Of a stretch of DNA of 42,769 bases, positions 34,216 through 42,020 are shown one piece after another. How positions within the stretch are numbered: the stretch's first letter is position 1; every line of letters begins with the position of its first letter. The DNA comes from Christensenellaceae bacterium (lineage in GTDB: Bacteria; Bacillota; Clostridia; Christensenellales; Aristaeellaceae): contig DUQK01000024.1 in NCBI GenBank assembly GCA_012837835.1, positions 1-42,769 on the forward strand, read 5' to 3'. The notes beneath the pieces were generated by a model that worked only from the letters and a program-made list of their open reading frames with translations, was not told the DNA's origin and did no database searches. The position numbers and the translations under genes are program-made.

Positions 34216-34749
34216 CTATGCGGCTTCTTTTTGCTCCTTAACTGCGTTTAGCGCATATAGCAAGGAGCGGAGCGTGGCGCTTAGCACGCCTACGAAATTG
34301 CTGATGGGAGCATTCATGCTGCCGAGCATTTTTGCGATAAGCTCTTCGCGGCTGGGAAGCTTGGATAGGGCTATTACGCCATTTTCGTCGATATAGCGTC
34401 CCTCGACTATGCCGCCTTTAATCTGCATCTTCTTGGCGTTGTCTTTGTTTTCTGATAGGAAATCAGCTACAACCTTTGCGGGGCTAACCGCATCGCCAAA
34501 CGCAAATGCAGACGGACCTGCAAGCTTTTCTTCAATTTCAGGGATATTTAAATCCGCTATAGCCCTTTTGACCAGTGTGTTTTTAAGCACTCTATAATCT
34601 ACATTGGCTTCCCTGAACTTTACGCGAAGTTTTGTAATTTCCTCAACTGTAATGCCGCTGAAACTTACAACTACTACGCTTTCGTTATCGTTGAAAAGCT
34701 GTTTGATTTCCTCGACCGCCAGCTTTTTTTGTTCTAGATTGCTGGACAT
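34216..34749 (-). CDS. rplJ: 50S ribosomal protein L10
   Basis: L10 anchors the L7/L12 stalk to 23S rRNA. The product is 177 residues from the ATG at 34749 (MSSNLEQKKLAVEEIKQLF), preceded by AGCAGGTG. A longer in-frame reading from 34812 would translate the leader terminator and is rejected. Typical blocks are SVVVVSFSGITVEEITKLR, YRVLKNTLVKRA and GPSAFAFGDAVSPAK. The C-terminal helix (VGVLSATLRSLLYALNAVKEQKE) binds L7/L12 dimers. Confidence 0.97.
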   Translation of the reverse strand: MSSNLEQKKLAVEEIKQLFNDNESVVVVSFSGITVEEITKLRVKFREANVDYRVLKNTLVKRAIADLNIPEIEEKLAGPSAFAFGDAVSPAKVVADFLSENKDNAKKMQIKGGIVEGRYIDENGVIALSKLPSREELIAKMLGSMNAPISNFVGVLSATLRSLLYALNAVKEQKEAA

Positions 34750-34779
34750 TTGTTCACCTGCTTTCCGGCTAAAATAAAA

Positions 34780-34890
34780 CCCTTGTGCTAGGCACAAGGG
34801 CAGAAAATACACGCTGCTTGTACCTCGGCGGGCGGTTTCCCTTTACATGCATATAGCATACCTGCTGTCTTTGGCACCGGCTTTAAGCCA
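34780..34890 (-). promoter_or_regulatory. L10 leader with attenuator hairpin
   Basis: The transcript carries AAAGACAGCAGGT (34860-34872) and CCGCCGAGGT (34823-34832), which I recognise as the L10-binding region of Firmicutes L10 leaders. It ends with a perfect CCCTTGTGC/GCACAAGGG stem (34780-34800) and TTTTATTTT. L10, with L7/L12, is expected to stabilise the terminating form. Confidence 0.82.
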
Positions 34891-34895
34891 TTGGT

Positions 34896-34924
34896 AATCT
34901 ACCACAATTGTTTTAGAATGTCAA
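34896..34924 (-). promoter_or_regulatory. Promoter of rplJ-rplL
   Basis: Perfect TTGACA (34919-34924), 17-base spacer, TAGATT (34896-34901) on the minus strand. The upstream sequence is A/T-rich, like an UP element. Confidence 0.78.
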
Positions 34925-34996
34925 ATTTTTTTTTGCGATGTTTACTAAACTTTTTTATAACGTAGCCTTTTATGAGTAGATAAAAGAATTTTCACA

Positions 34997-35025
34997 TTGA
35001 GTTTAGATGTAATATTGGGTATACT
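34997..35025 (+). promoter_or_regulatory. Promoter of xpt
   Basis: TTGAGT (34997-35002) is 17 bases from TATACT (35020-35025). Only about 14 bases separate the expected start from the xpt ATG, too few for a riboswitch. Confidence 0.62.
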
Positions 35026-35045
35026 GGCTTTACAGGAGGTGCGTT

Positions 35046-35621
35046 ATGGAGGAGCTTAAAAGGGCGGTACTTGAAAAGGGCATTGTGGTGAGCAATGACA
35101 TATTAAAGGTAGATATGTTTTTAAACCATAGAATAGATACTAAGCTTGCACTGGCTATGGGGAATTATATTGCGGATTATTTTAGAAACAAAAGACCTAA
35201 TATAATACTTACAATAGAGGCTTCTGGCATTGCCATAGCCATAACAACCGCAATTGCGCTTGGAAATATTCCGGTAGTATTTGCAAAAAAGGCTGCGGCA
35301 AGCAATCAGGGCACTGACAGGCTGCATGCTAATGTACACAGCTTTACTAAGAATAAGGATTATGCGGTTAGCGTTGAGCGCGATTATTTACCAAACGGCA
35401 GCCGCGTACTTATAGTGGACGATTTTCTTGCAAATGGAGAAGCTATGAGAGGATTAATCAAAATTACCGAATACGCAAATTGCACACTATGCGGAGCTGC
35501 GGTTGCTATAGAAAAGGCTTTTCAAAGCGGCGGAAGAGAGCTTCGCAACCAAGGCGTGGATTTACTTAGTTTATGTAAAATAAAAAGCATTGAAAATGGC
35601 AAGATTGTGCTTGAAGATTAA
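35046..35621 (+). CDS. xpt: Xanthine phosphoribosyltransferase
   Basis: Xpt makes XMP from xanthine and PRPP in purine salvage. The 191 residues are the normal length. The N-terminus (MEELKRAVLEKGIVVSNDILKVDMFLNHRID), the AKKAAASNQG loop and the PRPP motif VLIVDDFLANGEAMRG are typical of Xpt rather than hypoxanthine or adenine enzymes. A strong AGGAGGTGCGTT site precedes the ATG. It stands alone, but the next operon imports nucleosides. Unlike in Bacillus, no purine riboswitch precedes it. Confidence 0.95.
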   Translation: MEELKRAVLEKGIVVSNDILKVDMFLNHRIDTKLALAMGNYIADYFRNKRPNIILTIEASGIAIAITTAIALGNIPVVFAKKAAASNQGTDRLHANVHSFTKNKDYAVSVERDYLPNGSRVLIVDDFLANGEAMRGLIKITEYANCTLCGAAVAIEKAFQSGGRELRNQGVDLLSLCKIKSIENGKIVLED

Positions 35622-35818
35622 TGTCTTTCTTGCCAACTTAAATCAAACAAGTCAACAACTAAAGTGTATGTGTATATTCGGAATAGCTTTTGTTATTCAA
35701 AAACGTAACATTCTATCTGCACAACCCTCACTCGAATATAGTTCGGCACATATCGAATGTTTAGCGTAGTTTTGTCATTATTAGTTCGTATATTGTGCGA
35801 CTTTTTCATTTTTACCCC
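35622..35818 (+). other. Intergenic region upstream of the nucleoside importer
   Basis: About 200 A/T-rich bases with no coding signal and no clear xpt terminator. It contains TATATTCG (35673-35680) and its exact complement CGAATATA (35733-35740), plus several TTCG/CGAA repeats. These may be regulator sites, but no known motif is recognised. Confidence 0.35.
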
Positions 35819-35847
35819 TTGCAACATTCATAATTCTAATCTATACT
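35819..35847 (+). promoter_or_regulatory. Promoter of the BMP/nucleoside ABC operon
   Basis: TTGCAA (35819-35824) is 17 bases from TATACT (35842-35847). The leader of about 70 bases ends with a TTTGGC-GAAA-GCCAAA hairpin (35892-35907) just before the ribosome binding site. Confidence 0.65.
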
Positions 35848-35923
35848 TAATACATCTTTTCTTGCTAGATTCACGCATGAAAGATTTATCATTTGGCGAA
35901 AGCCAAAAAAAATGGAGGCTATC

Positions 35924-37027
35924 ATGTTCAAAAAAACTCTCTCTCTGTTCCTAAGCATGGTAATGCTTATAAGCTTGGCTGCTGTACAGGTACATGCAGT
36001 TATGCCTGCAGTATCCAAGGAAGATCTTAAAGTCGGTGCCGTATTTATAGGCCCCAGCGATGACGGTTTTACAGGCGCACATTATAACGGCATTGAAAAA
36101 ATGAAAGAAGCCGTAGGTCTTAGTGACGAGCAGATTCTATACAAATTTAACGTACCCGAAAATTCCGAATGCGAAAGCGCCATGCGCGAACTTGTTGACA
36201 AAGGCTGCCAGATTATATTCGGTAACTCATGGGGCTACATGAACTATATGGAAGAACTTGCAGAAGAATATCCCGACGTAGTGTTCTCCCACTGCTCCGG
36301 TTACAAAAATAACGGAGTAAACTTCAACAACTATTTTGGCCGCATATATCAAGCACGTTACCTTTCAGGTATAGCTGCCGGTCTTAAAACCACCACAAAT
36401 AAAATAGGTTATGTAGGCGCTTGGCCGGACAACGCCGAAGTAAACGGCGGTATAAATGCTTTTGCGCTTGGTGTACAATCCGTAAACCCGGATGCAGTAG
36501 TATATGTAAAATTTATCAACAGCTGGGGAGACCCAACCCTTGAAAAGCAGACAGCTGAAGCGCTTCTCGCGATTGACTGCGATGTTATCGCCCAGCACGT
36601 GGACAGCTCAATGCCGCAGGTTGCAGCGCAGGAAGCCGGCAAATTCGGCTGCGGCTACAATACAGACATGACAGCCGTTGCTCCCGATGCACACCTTACC
36701 GCCCCCGTTTGGAACTGGGCAAGCGTATACACAGCAGAAATTGAGGATTTAATTAACGGCGTATGGGAACCCGTAAACTATTTCTACGGTCTTAAAGAGG
36801 ATATGGTTGATATATCTCCCCTTTCAAAGAACGTTGCTGAAGGCACCGCTGAAAAAATAGAGGAAGCACGTGAAAAAATCGTATCCGGTGAGTGGGATGT
36901 TTTCACAGGCCCAATTTACAATCAGGATGGAGAAGAAGTACTCAAAGAAGGCGAAACCCTATCCGACGCTGATATTACCGGCACTTTCATGGTAGAGCTG
37001 CTTATTAAAGGTGTAAAAGTAGAGTAA
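35924..37027 (+). CDS. BMP-family ABC transporter substrate-binding protein
   Basis: A 367-residue basic membrane protein (BMP/PnrA/Med) family binding protein, which usually captures purine nucleosides. The start is the ATG at 35924 after GGAGGCTATC. The signal peptide ends near VQVHA/VMP and has no lipobox cysteine. The motifs fit the family: VGAVFIGPSDDGFTGAHYNGIEKM, CQIIFGNSWGYM, the NYFGRIYQARYLSGIAAG core, and WPDNAEVNGGINAFALG. The ATPase and permeases of the same family follow after an attenuating terminator, confirming the context. Confidence 0.93.
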   Translation: MFKKTLSLFLSMVMLISLAAVQVHAVMPAVSKEDLKVGAVFIGPSDDGFTGAHYNGIEKMKEAVGLSDEQILYKFNVPENSECESAMRELVDKGCQIIFGNSWGYMNYMEELAEEYPDVVFSHCSGYKNNGVNFNNYFGRIYQARYLSGIAAGLKTTTNKIGYVGAWPDNAEVNGGINAFALGVQSVNPDAVVYVKFINSWGDPTLEKQTAEALLAIDCDVIAQHVDSSMPQVAAQEAGKFGCGYNTDMTAVAPDAHLTAPVWNWASVYTAEIEDLINGVWEPVNYFYGLKEDMVDISPLSKNVAEGTAEKIEEAREKIVSGEWDVFTGPIYNQDGEEVLKEGETLSDADITGTFMVELLIKGVKVE

Positions 37028-37041
37028 TTATTATATGTTCT

Positions 37042-37069
37042 GGCTGCTGCAAATGCAGCAGCCTTTTTT
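37042..37069 (+). terminator. Intrinsic terminator inside the nucleoside ABC operon
   Basis: GGCTGCTGC (37042-37050) pairs perfectly with GCAGCAGCC (37055-37063) around AAAT, followed by six T. It lies between the binding protein and the ATPase, so partial read-through would give less transporter than binding protein. Confidence 0.85.
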
Positions 37070-37084
37070 ATAAAGGAGCGTTTA

Positions 37085-38602
37085 ATGCAAATAGAAGACC
37101 GCCCCGCAGTGATAGAACTTAAAAACCTATCTAAAAGCTTTGGCAGGGTTAAGGCTAACGACGATATTAGCCTTAAACTGTACTCCAGCGAAATACTGGC
37201 ATTGCTTGGTGAAAATGGTTCAGGAAAAACAACTCTTATGAACATGCTATCGGGCATATACCAACCCGACAGCGGTAGCATATTGTTAAATGGCGAAACA
37301 GTTAAAATAAACTCCCCCAAAGATGCCATAAAACTCGGCATAGGTATGATACATCAGCATTTTAAGCTTGTTGATGTTTTTACCGCTGAAGAAAACATAA
37401 AACTGGGCAGCCGCGGAAAGGGAGAGAGCATAAGCGCACGTTCACTTGTCCAAAGCCTTAACCTAAACATAGATCTTGATAAAAAAATATACGATATGTC
37501 TGTAAGCGAAAAACAGACGGTAGAAGTGCTTAAGGTACTTACAAGAAAGGCTGATATATTAGTACTTGATGAACCAACTGCCGTTTTAACTCCGCAGGAA
37601 ATAGACACCCTTTTCAATACCCTAAGAGAGATGAAAAAGGCGGGCAAGTCTATAATAATAATCACCCATAAGCTTGAAGAAGTGCTTGCCATTTCAGATA
37701 GAGTAGCTGTGCTTCACAAGGGCAGGCTAGTTGATACAGTTAATACAAAGGAAGCTGACAGGTTTTCTCTAACCGAAATGATGGTAGGCAGGCAGGTTGA
37801 CCTTGATATTAAACGCGCAAAAACAATCCCCGGCGATGTTGTGCTTAGCGTTGAAGGGCTTACAGTGCACGGTAACGAAGGCAATGTAGAGCTTGATAAA
37901 ATAAGTTTTAGCTTGCGCGCGGGCGAAATACTGGGCGTTGCGGGAATAGCAGGCTCAGGGCAGAAGGCGCTGTGCGAATCCATAGCGGGGCTTCAGCCTG
38001 TTACAAGCGGCAGCATATCCCTTTCAGGGCAGCGCATAGACGGTCTTAGTCCAAGACAAATAATAGAACTTGGCATATCCATGGCATTCATACCGGAAGA
38101 TAGGCTAGGCATGGGGCTAATTAGCAGCATGAATATACCCGATAACCTGCTGCTTAAGACATATAGAGACCAAAAAGGGCTTTTGCTTAAACGTACACAG
38201 GCAAGAAAAGAAGCAGAGGAACTTGTAGAGCAGCTTTCTATTGTAACACCCGGTCTTAAAACCCCTGTATCTAAGCTGTCCGGCGGAAATGTGCAAAAAG
38301 TTCTGCTCGGAAGGGAGATTAACTTATCCCCCAAGGTATTAATAACCGCTTACCCTGTTAGAGGTCTTGATATAGGCGCAAGCATGACCATATACGACAT
38401 GCTAAACGAACAAAAAGAAAAAGGCGTATCTGTACTGTTTGTAGGAGAAGATCTTGACGTACTCCTCGCGCTTTGCGACCGCATTATGGTGTTATCCTCC
38501 GGGAAGCTAAGCGCCATTGTTGAAAACAGATTTGCGACAAAGGCGCTGCTCGGCATGAAAATGGTAGGTATGACTACCGATAAGGAGGATGAGTATGTCT
38601 AG
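37085..38602 (+). CDS. Nucleoside ABC transporter ATP-binding protein (two ABC domains)
   Basis: A 505-residue protein with two fused ABC cassettes, of the NupA/YufO type that energises BMP-linked importers. The first has a good Walker A (GENGSGKTT, near residue 42) and Walker B (ILVLDEPTAVLTP) but an altered signature (SVSEKQTVE). The second has an altered Walker A (GIAGSGQKAL) and Walker B (VLITAYPVRGLDIGAS) but a clean signature LSGGNVQKVLLGREI. This asymmetry is usual in the family. TAAAGGAGCGTTT precedes the ATG. It overlaps the next permease gene by 8 bases. Confidence 0.95.
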   Translation: MQIEDRPAVIELKNLSKSFGRVKANDDISLKLYSSEILALLGENGSGKTTLMNMLSGIYQPDSGSILLNGETVKINSPKDAIKLGIGMIHQHFKLVDVFTAEENIKLGSRGKGESISARSLVQSLNLNIDLDKKIYDMSVSEKQTVEVLKVLTRKADILVLDEPTAVLTPQEIDTLFNTLREMKKAGKSIIIITHKLEEVLAISDRVAVLHKGRLVDTVNTKEADRFSLTEMMVGRQVDLDIKRAKTIPGDVVLSVEGLTVHGNEGNVELDKISFSLRAGEILGVAGIAGSGQKALCESIAGLQPVTSGSISLSGQRIDGLSPRQIIELGISMAFIPEDRLGMGLISSMNIPDNLLLKTYRDQKGLLLKRTQARKEAEELVEQLSIVTPGLKTPVSKLSGGNVQKVLLGREINLSPKVLITAYPVRGLDIGASMTIYDMLNEQKEKGVSVLFVGEDLDVLLALCDRIMVLSSGKLSAIVENRFATKALLGMKMVGMTTDKEDEYV

Positions 38603-39677
38603 TAGATTCCACCTATATGTATCGCAAAGAGGTGAAGTAAGCAAGGCGCAGGAATACACCATGAGGATACTCGCCCTAGTTGCTGCTCTTATTGCAGGGG
38701 GCGTGTTTCTGTTGCTGCTTGGTTTTAACCCCTTTGAAATTTATGCCACCATGCTAAAAGGCGCGCTAAGCACAGAAGGCATGAGGCAGGAAACAGTAAA
38801 GCTTATGATACCGCTATGCTTAACTTCTCTTGGCGTAACGCTTGCATTTAAGATGCGTTTTTGGAATATAGGGGCTGAGGGACAGATTTGCGCAGGCGCA
38901 ATTGCGGCAAGCTATTTTGCATACTTTCATAACCATCTCCCGCAAGGCATATTGCTTAGCGTAATGGCTGTTGCCGCAATTATTGCAGGCGGGTTATGGG
39001 GAATGCTTCCTGCATATTTTAAAACCCGCTTTGACACTAATGAAACCTTATTTACGCTTATGCTTAACTATATAATTGGCTTTTTTATAACATATCTAAG
39101 AGAAGGTCCTTGGCGCGACCCTCAGGGCGGCTTTGCTGCAACGCCTAGATTTTTAAAGCAGGCACGGCTTCCGCTGGTGAATTTCCCGGGTGTAGGCAAT
39201 GTACATATAGGCTGGATTGTTATGTTCGTAATACTAATATGGGTATTCTTTTATCTAAGATATACAAAACAGGGCTATGAACTTACCGTTGTAGGCGAAA
39301 ATATAAACACCGCCAGATACGCCGGTATGCCCGTAAAAAAAATAATAATGCGTACAATGTTTCTATCCGCAGGCATATGCGGGCTTGTGGGAATGCTGCA
39401 AGTAGCCGGTCCTGATAGACAGCTTACAGACGCAGTTGCAAACGGCAGGGGCTTTACTGCTGTATCCATAGCTTGGCTTTCAAGGCTCTCCCCTATAGGT
39501 ATAGCGTTGGTTTCTTTTCTTTTTAGCGTTATGGAAAAGGGCTGCAGCATGATGCAGACAGATTTTAGAATCCCCGCTTCCATGTCTGAAATATTGCAGG
39601 GCATAATACTGTTTTGCGTGCTCGGCGGAGAGTTTTTCATCAATTTCCGCATAGGGCGCACAAGGAAGGAGGCATAA
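38595..39677 (+). CDS. Nucleoside ABC transporter permease, first subunit
   Basis: A 360-residue membrane protein of the BPD_transp_2 (RbsC/NupB-like) family with about eight to ten membrane helices. The ATG at 38595 is six bases after AAGGAGG; an ATG at 38589 touches the site and was rejected. Typical motifs are MRFWNIGAEGQICAGAIAASYF and the TNETLFTLMLNYI region, then VVGENINTARYAGMPVKK. It overlaps the ATPase end and lies two bases before the second permease. Confidence 0.93.
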   Translation: MSSRFHLYVSQRGEVSKAQEYTMRILALVAALIAGGVFLLLLGFNPFEIYATMLKGALSTEGMRQETVKLMIPLCLTSLGVTLAFKMRFWNIGAEGQICAGAIAASYFAYFHNHLPQGILLSVMAVAAIIAGGLWGMLPAYFKTRFDTNETLFTLMLNYIIGFFITYLREGPWRDPQGGFAATPRFLKQARLPLVNFPGVGNVHIGWIVMFVILIWVFFYLRYTKQGYELTVVGENINTARYAGMPVKKIIMRTMFLSAGICGLVGMLQVAGPDRQLTDAVANGRGFTAVSIAWLSRLSPIGIALVSFLFSVMEKGCSMMQTDFRIPASMSEILQGIILFCVLGGEFFINFRIGRTRKEA

Positions 39678-39679
39678 GC

Positions 39680-40642
39680 ATGGATTTTAACCATATAATT
39701 CTATTCCTATACGCAGCTATACTTGCAGGGGTGCCGTTGCTTTACGGCACACTAGGTGAAATAATAATAGAAAAGAGCGGTAACCTAAACCTTGGCGTTG
39801 AGGGTATGATGTACCTTGGCGCAATATCAAGCTTCCTTGCAGCTTACACCTTTGAAAGTGCGTTTCTTGCGATTATAGCAGGCTTTCTAGCAGGAGTGCT
39901 AGGGGCGCTAATATATGCCTTTTTAACAGTCAGCCTTAAAGCAAACCAAAACGTAACAGGGCTTACCCTAACAGTATTTGGTACAGGCGTTGCAAACTTT
40001 ATAGGCGAACGCCTTAAGATGACATCCGAAGCCGGCACTGTAATAGTAAGCGATTCGGTTATACGCTCACTACTTCCTATGAAGCTTGGCGCGCTTAGCG
40101 ATATACCTGTAATAGGAAAGCTTGTATTTAACCACAGCATACTTACATACCTTAGCATATTATTCGCCATACTTATGAGCCTGTACCTAAACAGAAGCCG
40201 TATAGGACTCAACTTAAGGGCAATAGGCGAAAATCCATCAGCAGCTGACGCCATGGGTATAGATGTAAACCGCTATAAATACTTGCATATACTCTTTGGC
40301 GGAGGTCTATGCGGGCTTGGGGGAGTATATATTGCGCTTGTAACCTGTGTTGGCAACTGGCAGCCCAATATAATAGGCGGGCAAGGCTGGATAGCCGTTG
40401 CGCTTGTAATATTCGCCTCTTGGAAGCCGCTAAGGGCGGTATTTGGCAGCCTTATATTCGGCGCCCTTAGTATGCTAAGGCTATATATGCCAAAGAGCAT
40501 AATAGATATACCCGCATCAATATTCAACATGCTGCCTTTTGCCGTTACCTGCCTTGTGCTTGTAATATCCAGCATACGCATGAAGAGGGAGAACCAGCAA
40601 CCTGCCGCCTGTGGGGTGAACTACTTCCGTGAAGAACGATAG
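39680..40642 (+). CDS. Nucleoside ABC transporter permease, second subunit
   Basis: A 320-residue BPD_transp_2 permease of the NupC/YufQ type. The ATG at 39680 follows AAGGAGGCATAAGC; a longer frame from 39614 overlaps the previous gene and lacks a ribosome binding site. The family signatures PLLYGTLGEIIIEKSGNLNLGVEGMMYLGA and IGENPSAADAMGIDVNRYKYLHI are clear. With the preceding permease it forms the membrane heterodimer of the importer. Confidence 0.94.
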   Translation: MDFNHIILFLYAAILAGVPLLYGTLGEIIIEKSGNLNLGVEGMMYLGAISSFLAAYTFESAFLAIIAGFLAGVLGALIYAFLTVSLKANQNVTGLTLTVFGTGVANFIGERLKMTSEAGTVIVSDSVIRSLLPMKLGALSDIPVIGKLVFNHSILTYLSILFAILMSLYLNRSRIGLNLRAIGENPSAADAMGIDVNRYKYLHILFGGGLCGLGGVYIALVTCVGNWQPNIIGGQGWIAVALVIFASWKPLRAVFGSLIFGALSMLRLYMPKSIIDIPASIFNMLPFAVTCLVLVISSIRMKRENQQPAACGVNYFREER

Positions 40643-41210
40643 TACATTTAATCTGCTCTCATATATAAATGAAAAGCTAAGCGGACGGAACACCCCCTTG
40701 CTTGTTGCAATAGACGGAAGATGCGCTAGCGGGAAGACCACGCTCGCCTCCCACCTGCATAGGATGTTCCCGGACAGCATAGTATTCCATATGGATGATT
40801 TCTTCCTTCCGCCCTCTATGCGCACAAAGGAAAGGCTTAATACTCCCGGCGGCAATGTACATTATGAGCGTTTTTTGTATGAGGTACTCAAGCAGCTGCC
40901 AAATAATGCCCCATTTACCTATAATAAATATAGCTGCATGACAAATAGCTTAACAGCCGTACAGGCATACCCCGCAACGCTTAACATAATAGAGGGCGCA
41001 TACTGTATGCACCCCACATTGGTTGATTTTTATGATGTCAAAATATTCCTTGATATTCTGCCCTCACTACAGCAAAGCCGCCTTATTAAGCGTGAAGGCG
41101 AGGAAGGCTTTATAGCTTTTAAGGATAGATGGATACCGCTTGAAGAAAAATATTTATCCCACTATAAAATAGATGAAAAGGCAGATTTTGTACTTAGCGC
41201 ACACGCCTAA
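40629..41210 (+). CDS. Uridine-kinase-like P-loop kinase
   Basis: A 193-residue P-loop kinase related to uridine kinase and phosphoribulokinase. Walker A is AIDGRCASGKTTLA (Gly30-Thr37), followed by FHMDDFFLPPSMRTKERL, which resembles the substrate-binding DDFY/F segment of uridine kinases, and a lid-like R-x-x-KRE region (SRLIKREGEEG). The start is GTG at 40629, overlapping the permease by 14 bases, with only a weak GGGGTG upstream, so translation is probably coupled. Phosphorylating an imported nucleoside would fit its place, but the substrate is inferred. Confidence 0.8.
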   Translation: MKNDSTFNLLSYINEKLSGRNTPLLVAIDGRCASGKTTLASHLHRMFPDSIVFHMDDFFLPPSMRTKERLNTPGGNVHYERFLYEVLKQLPNNAPFTYNKYSCMTNSLTAVQAYPATLNIIEGAYCMHPTLVDFYDVKIFLDILPSLQQSRLIKREGEEGFIAFKDRWIPLEEKYLSHYKIDEKADFVLSAHA

Positions 41211-42004
41211 TCAAGCAATGTTACATTAAATATATACCTTGTTACATAAAGCCAGTACTCTTTATATTTACCTGCATATTTATATAGCGCTTTAAGCTCT
41301 TTATACATGAGTTTTTTTGTGAGTATGTTGCGAGGCAGCCTATATAGGGTTGTCCATGTCTGACCTGATATATTCCAAATATGGTTATACATACAAAAGG
41401 GTACTATTTTTACGTTGTTTACATAATAATTGTAATGTACATTAAAAACAAAATCCTCTCCCCATGCAATATTAGCGTTAAATGAGAGATTGTTTTTTGC
41501 AATTATATCCCTTTTATACAGCTTATTCCAGAGTGCGCTGTAATAAAAAGAACCGGGATAGCGTACATACCTTGCAAGAAATTCATCCCTGCCAAGCGTT
41601 TTTTCCTTATCAATAAGCCCTCTCTCGCTTACCTTATCGCCCATAAGCATATTGAACTTACCTATAAGCAAATCGCAATCTCCTATTGAATCTACCGCAT
41701 GGCTTATGGCGCCTTTACAAATGGTATCGTCCGAATCGGAAAAGAATATATATTCGCCCGTAGCGCTTTTAAGGCCTAAGTTCCTTGCATCGCCGGGACC
41801 GCCGTTTGGTTTATCAAGCACTATGAAGTTAGGCTTATCTTTAGCCATTTCATGTAATACTTCAAGGCTATTGTCCTTACTGCCGTCATTTACAGCAATA
41901 AGCTCTATATTGCTGTAATCTTGGTTGAATACACTGGCTATGCTATTATCAAGGTGTTTTTCCGCATTATACACCGGCATAATTACGCTTACTTTAGGCT
42001 TCAA
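41207..42004 (-). CDS. Family 2 glycosyltransferase
   Basis: A 265-residue GT-A fold glycosyltransferase. The start is TTG at 42004 after AGGAGGGGTAAGA; a longer in-frame reading from 42088 would enter hslU. The fold motifs are VSVIMPVYNAEKHLDNSIASV, VNDGSKDNS, GGPGDARNLGL and the metal-binding FFSDSDDT. It uses a nucleotide sugar to build a surface polysaccharide, teichoic acid or glycolipid; acceptor and donor are unknown. No membrane helix is evident. It is the gene after hslU (16-base gap), and its stop codon overlaps that of the convergent kinase. Confidence 0.9.
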   Translation of the reverse strand: MKPKVSVIMPVYNAEKHLDNSIASVFNQDYSNIELIAVNDGSKDNSLEVLHEMAKDKPNFIVLDKPNGGPGDARNLGLKSATGEYIFFSDSDDTICKGAISHAVDSIGDCDLLIGKFNMLMGDKVSERGLIDKEKTLGRDEFLARYVRYPGSFYYSALWNKLYKRDIIAKNNLSFNANIAWGEDFVFNVHYNYYVNNVKIVPFCMYNHIWNISGQTWTTLYRLPRNILTKKLMYKELKALYKYAGKYKEYWLYVTRYIFNVTLLD

Positions 42005-42020
42005 TCTTACCCCTCCTATA

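Noticed and set aside
34750-34812. N-terminal extension of rplJ to 34812
   Set aside because: It would translate the L10 leader terminator hairpin; the ATG at 34749 has a ribosome binding site and the family N-terminus.
35622-35923. Purine or other riboswitch before the nucleoside importer
   Set aside because: No riboswitch core motif was recognised, and the predicted promoter leaves only about 70 transcribed bases.
37085-38602. Mutated, inactive ATPase because the second Walker A and B are degenerate
   Set aside because: This asymmetry is normal for the double ABC proteins of BMP and sugar importers.
39275-40855. Several minus-strand open frames of 100-140 codons opposite the permease and kinase genes
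   Set aside because: Composition is that of antisense frames of membrane proteins, and the plus-strand genes are well supported.
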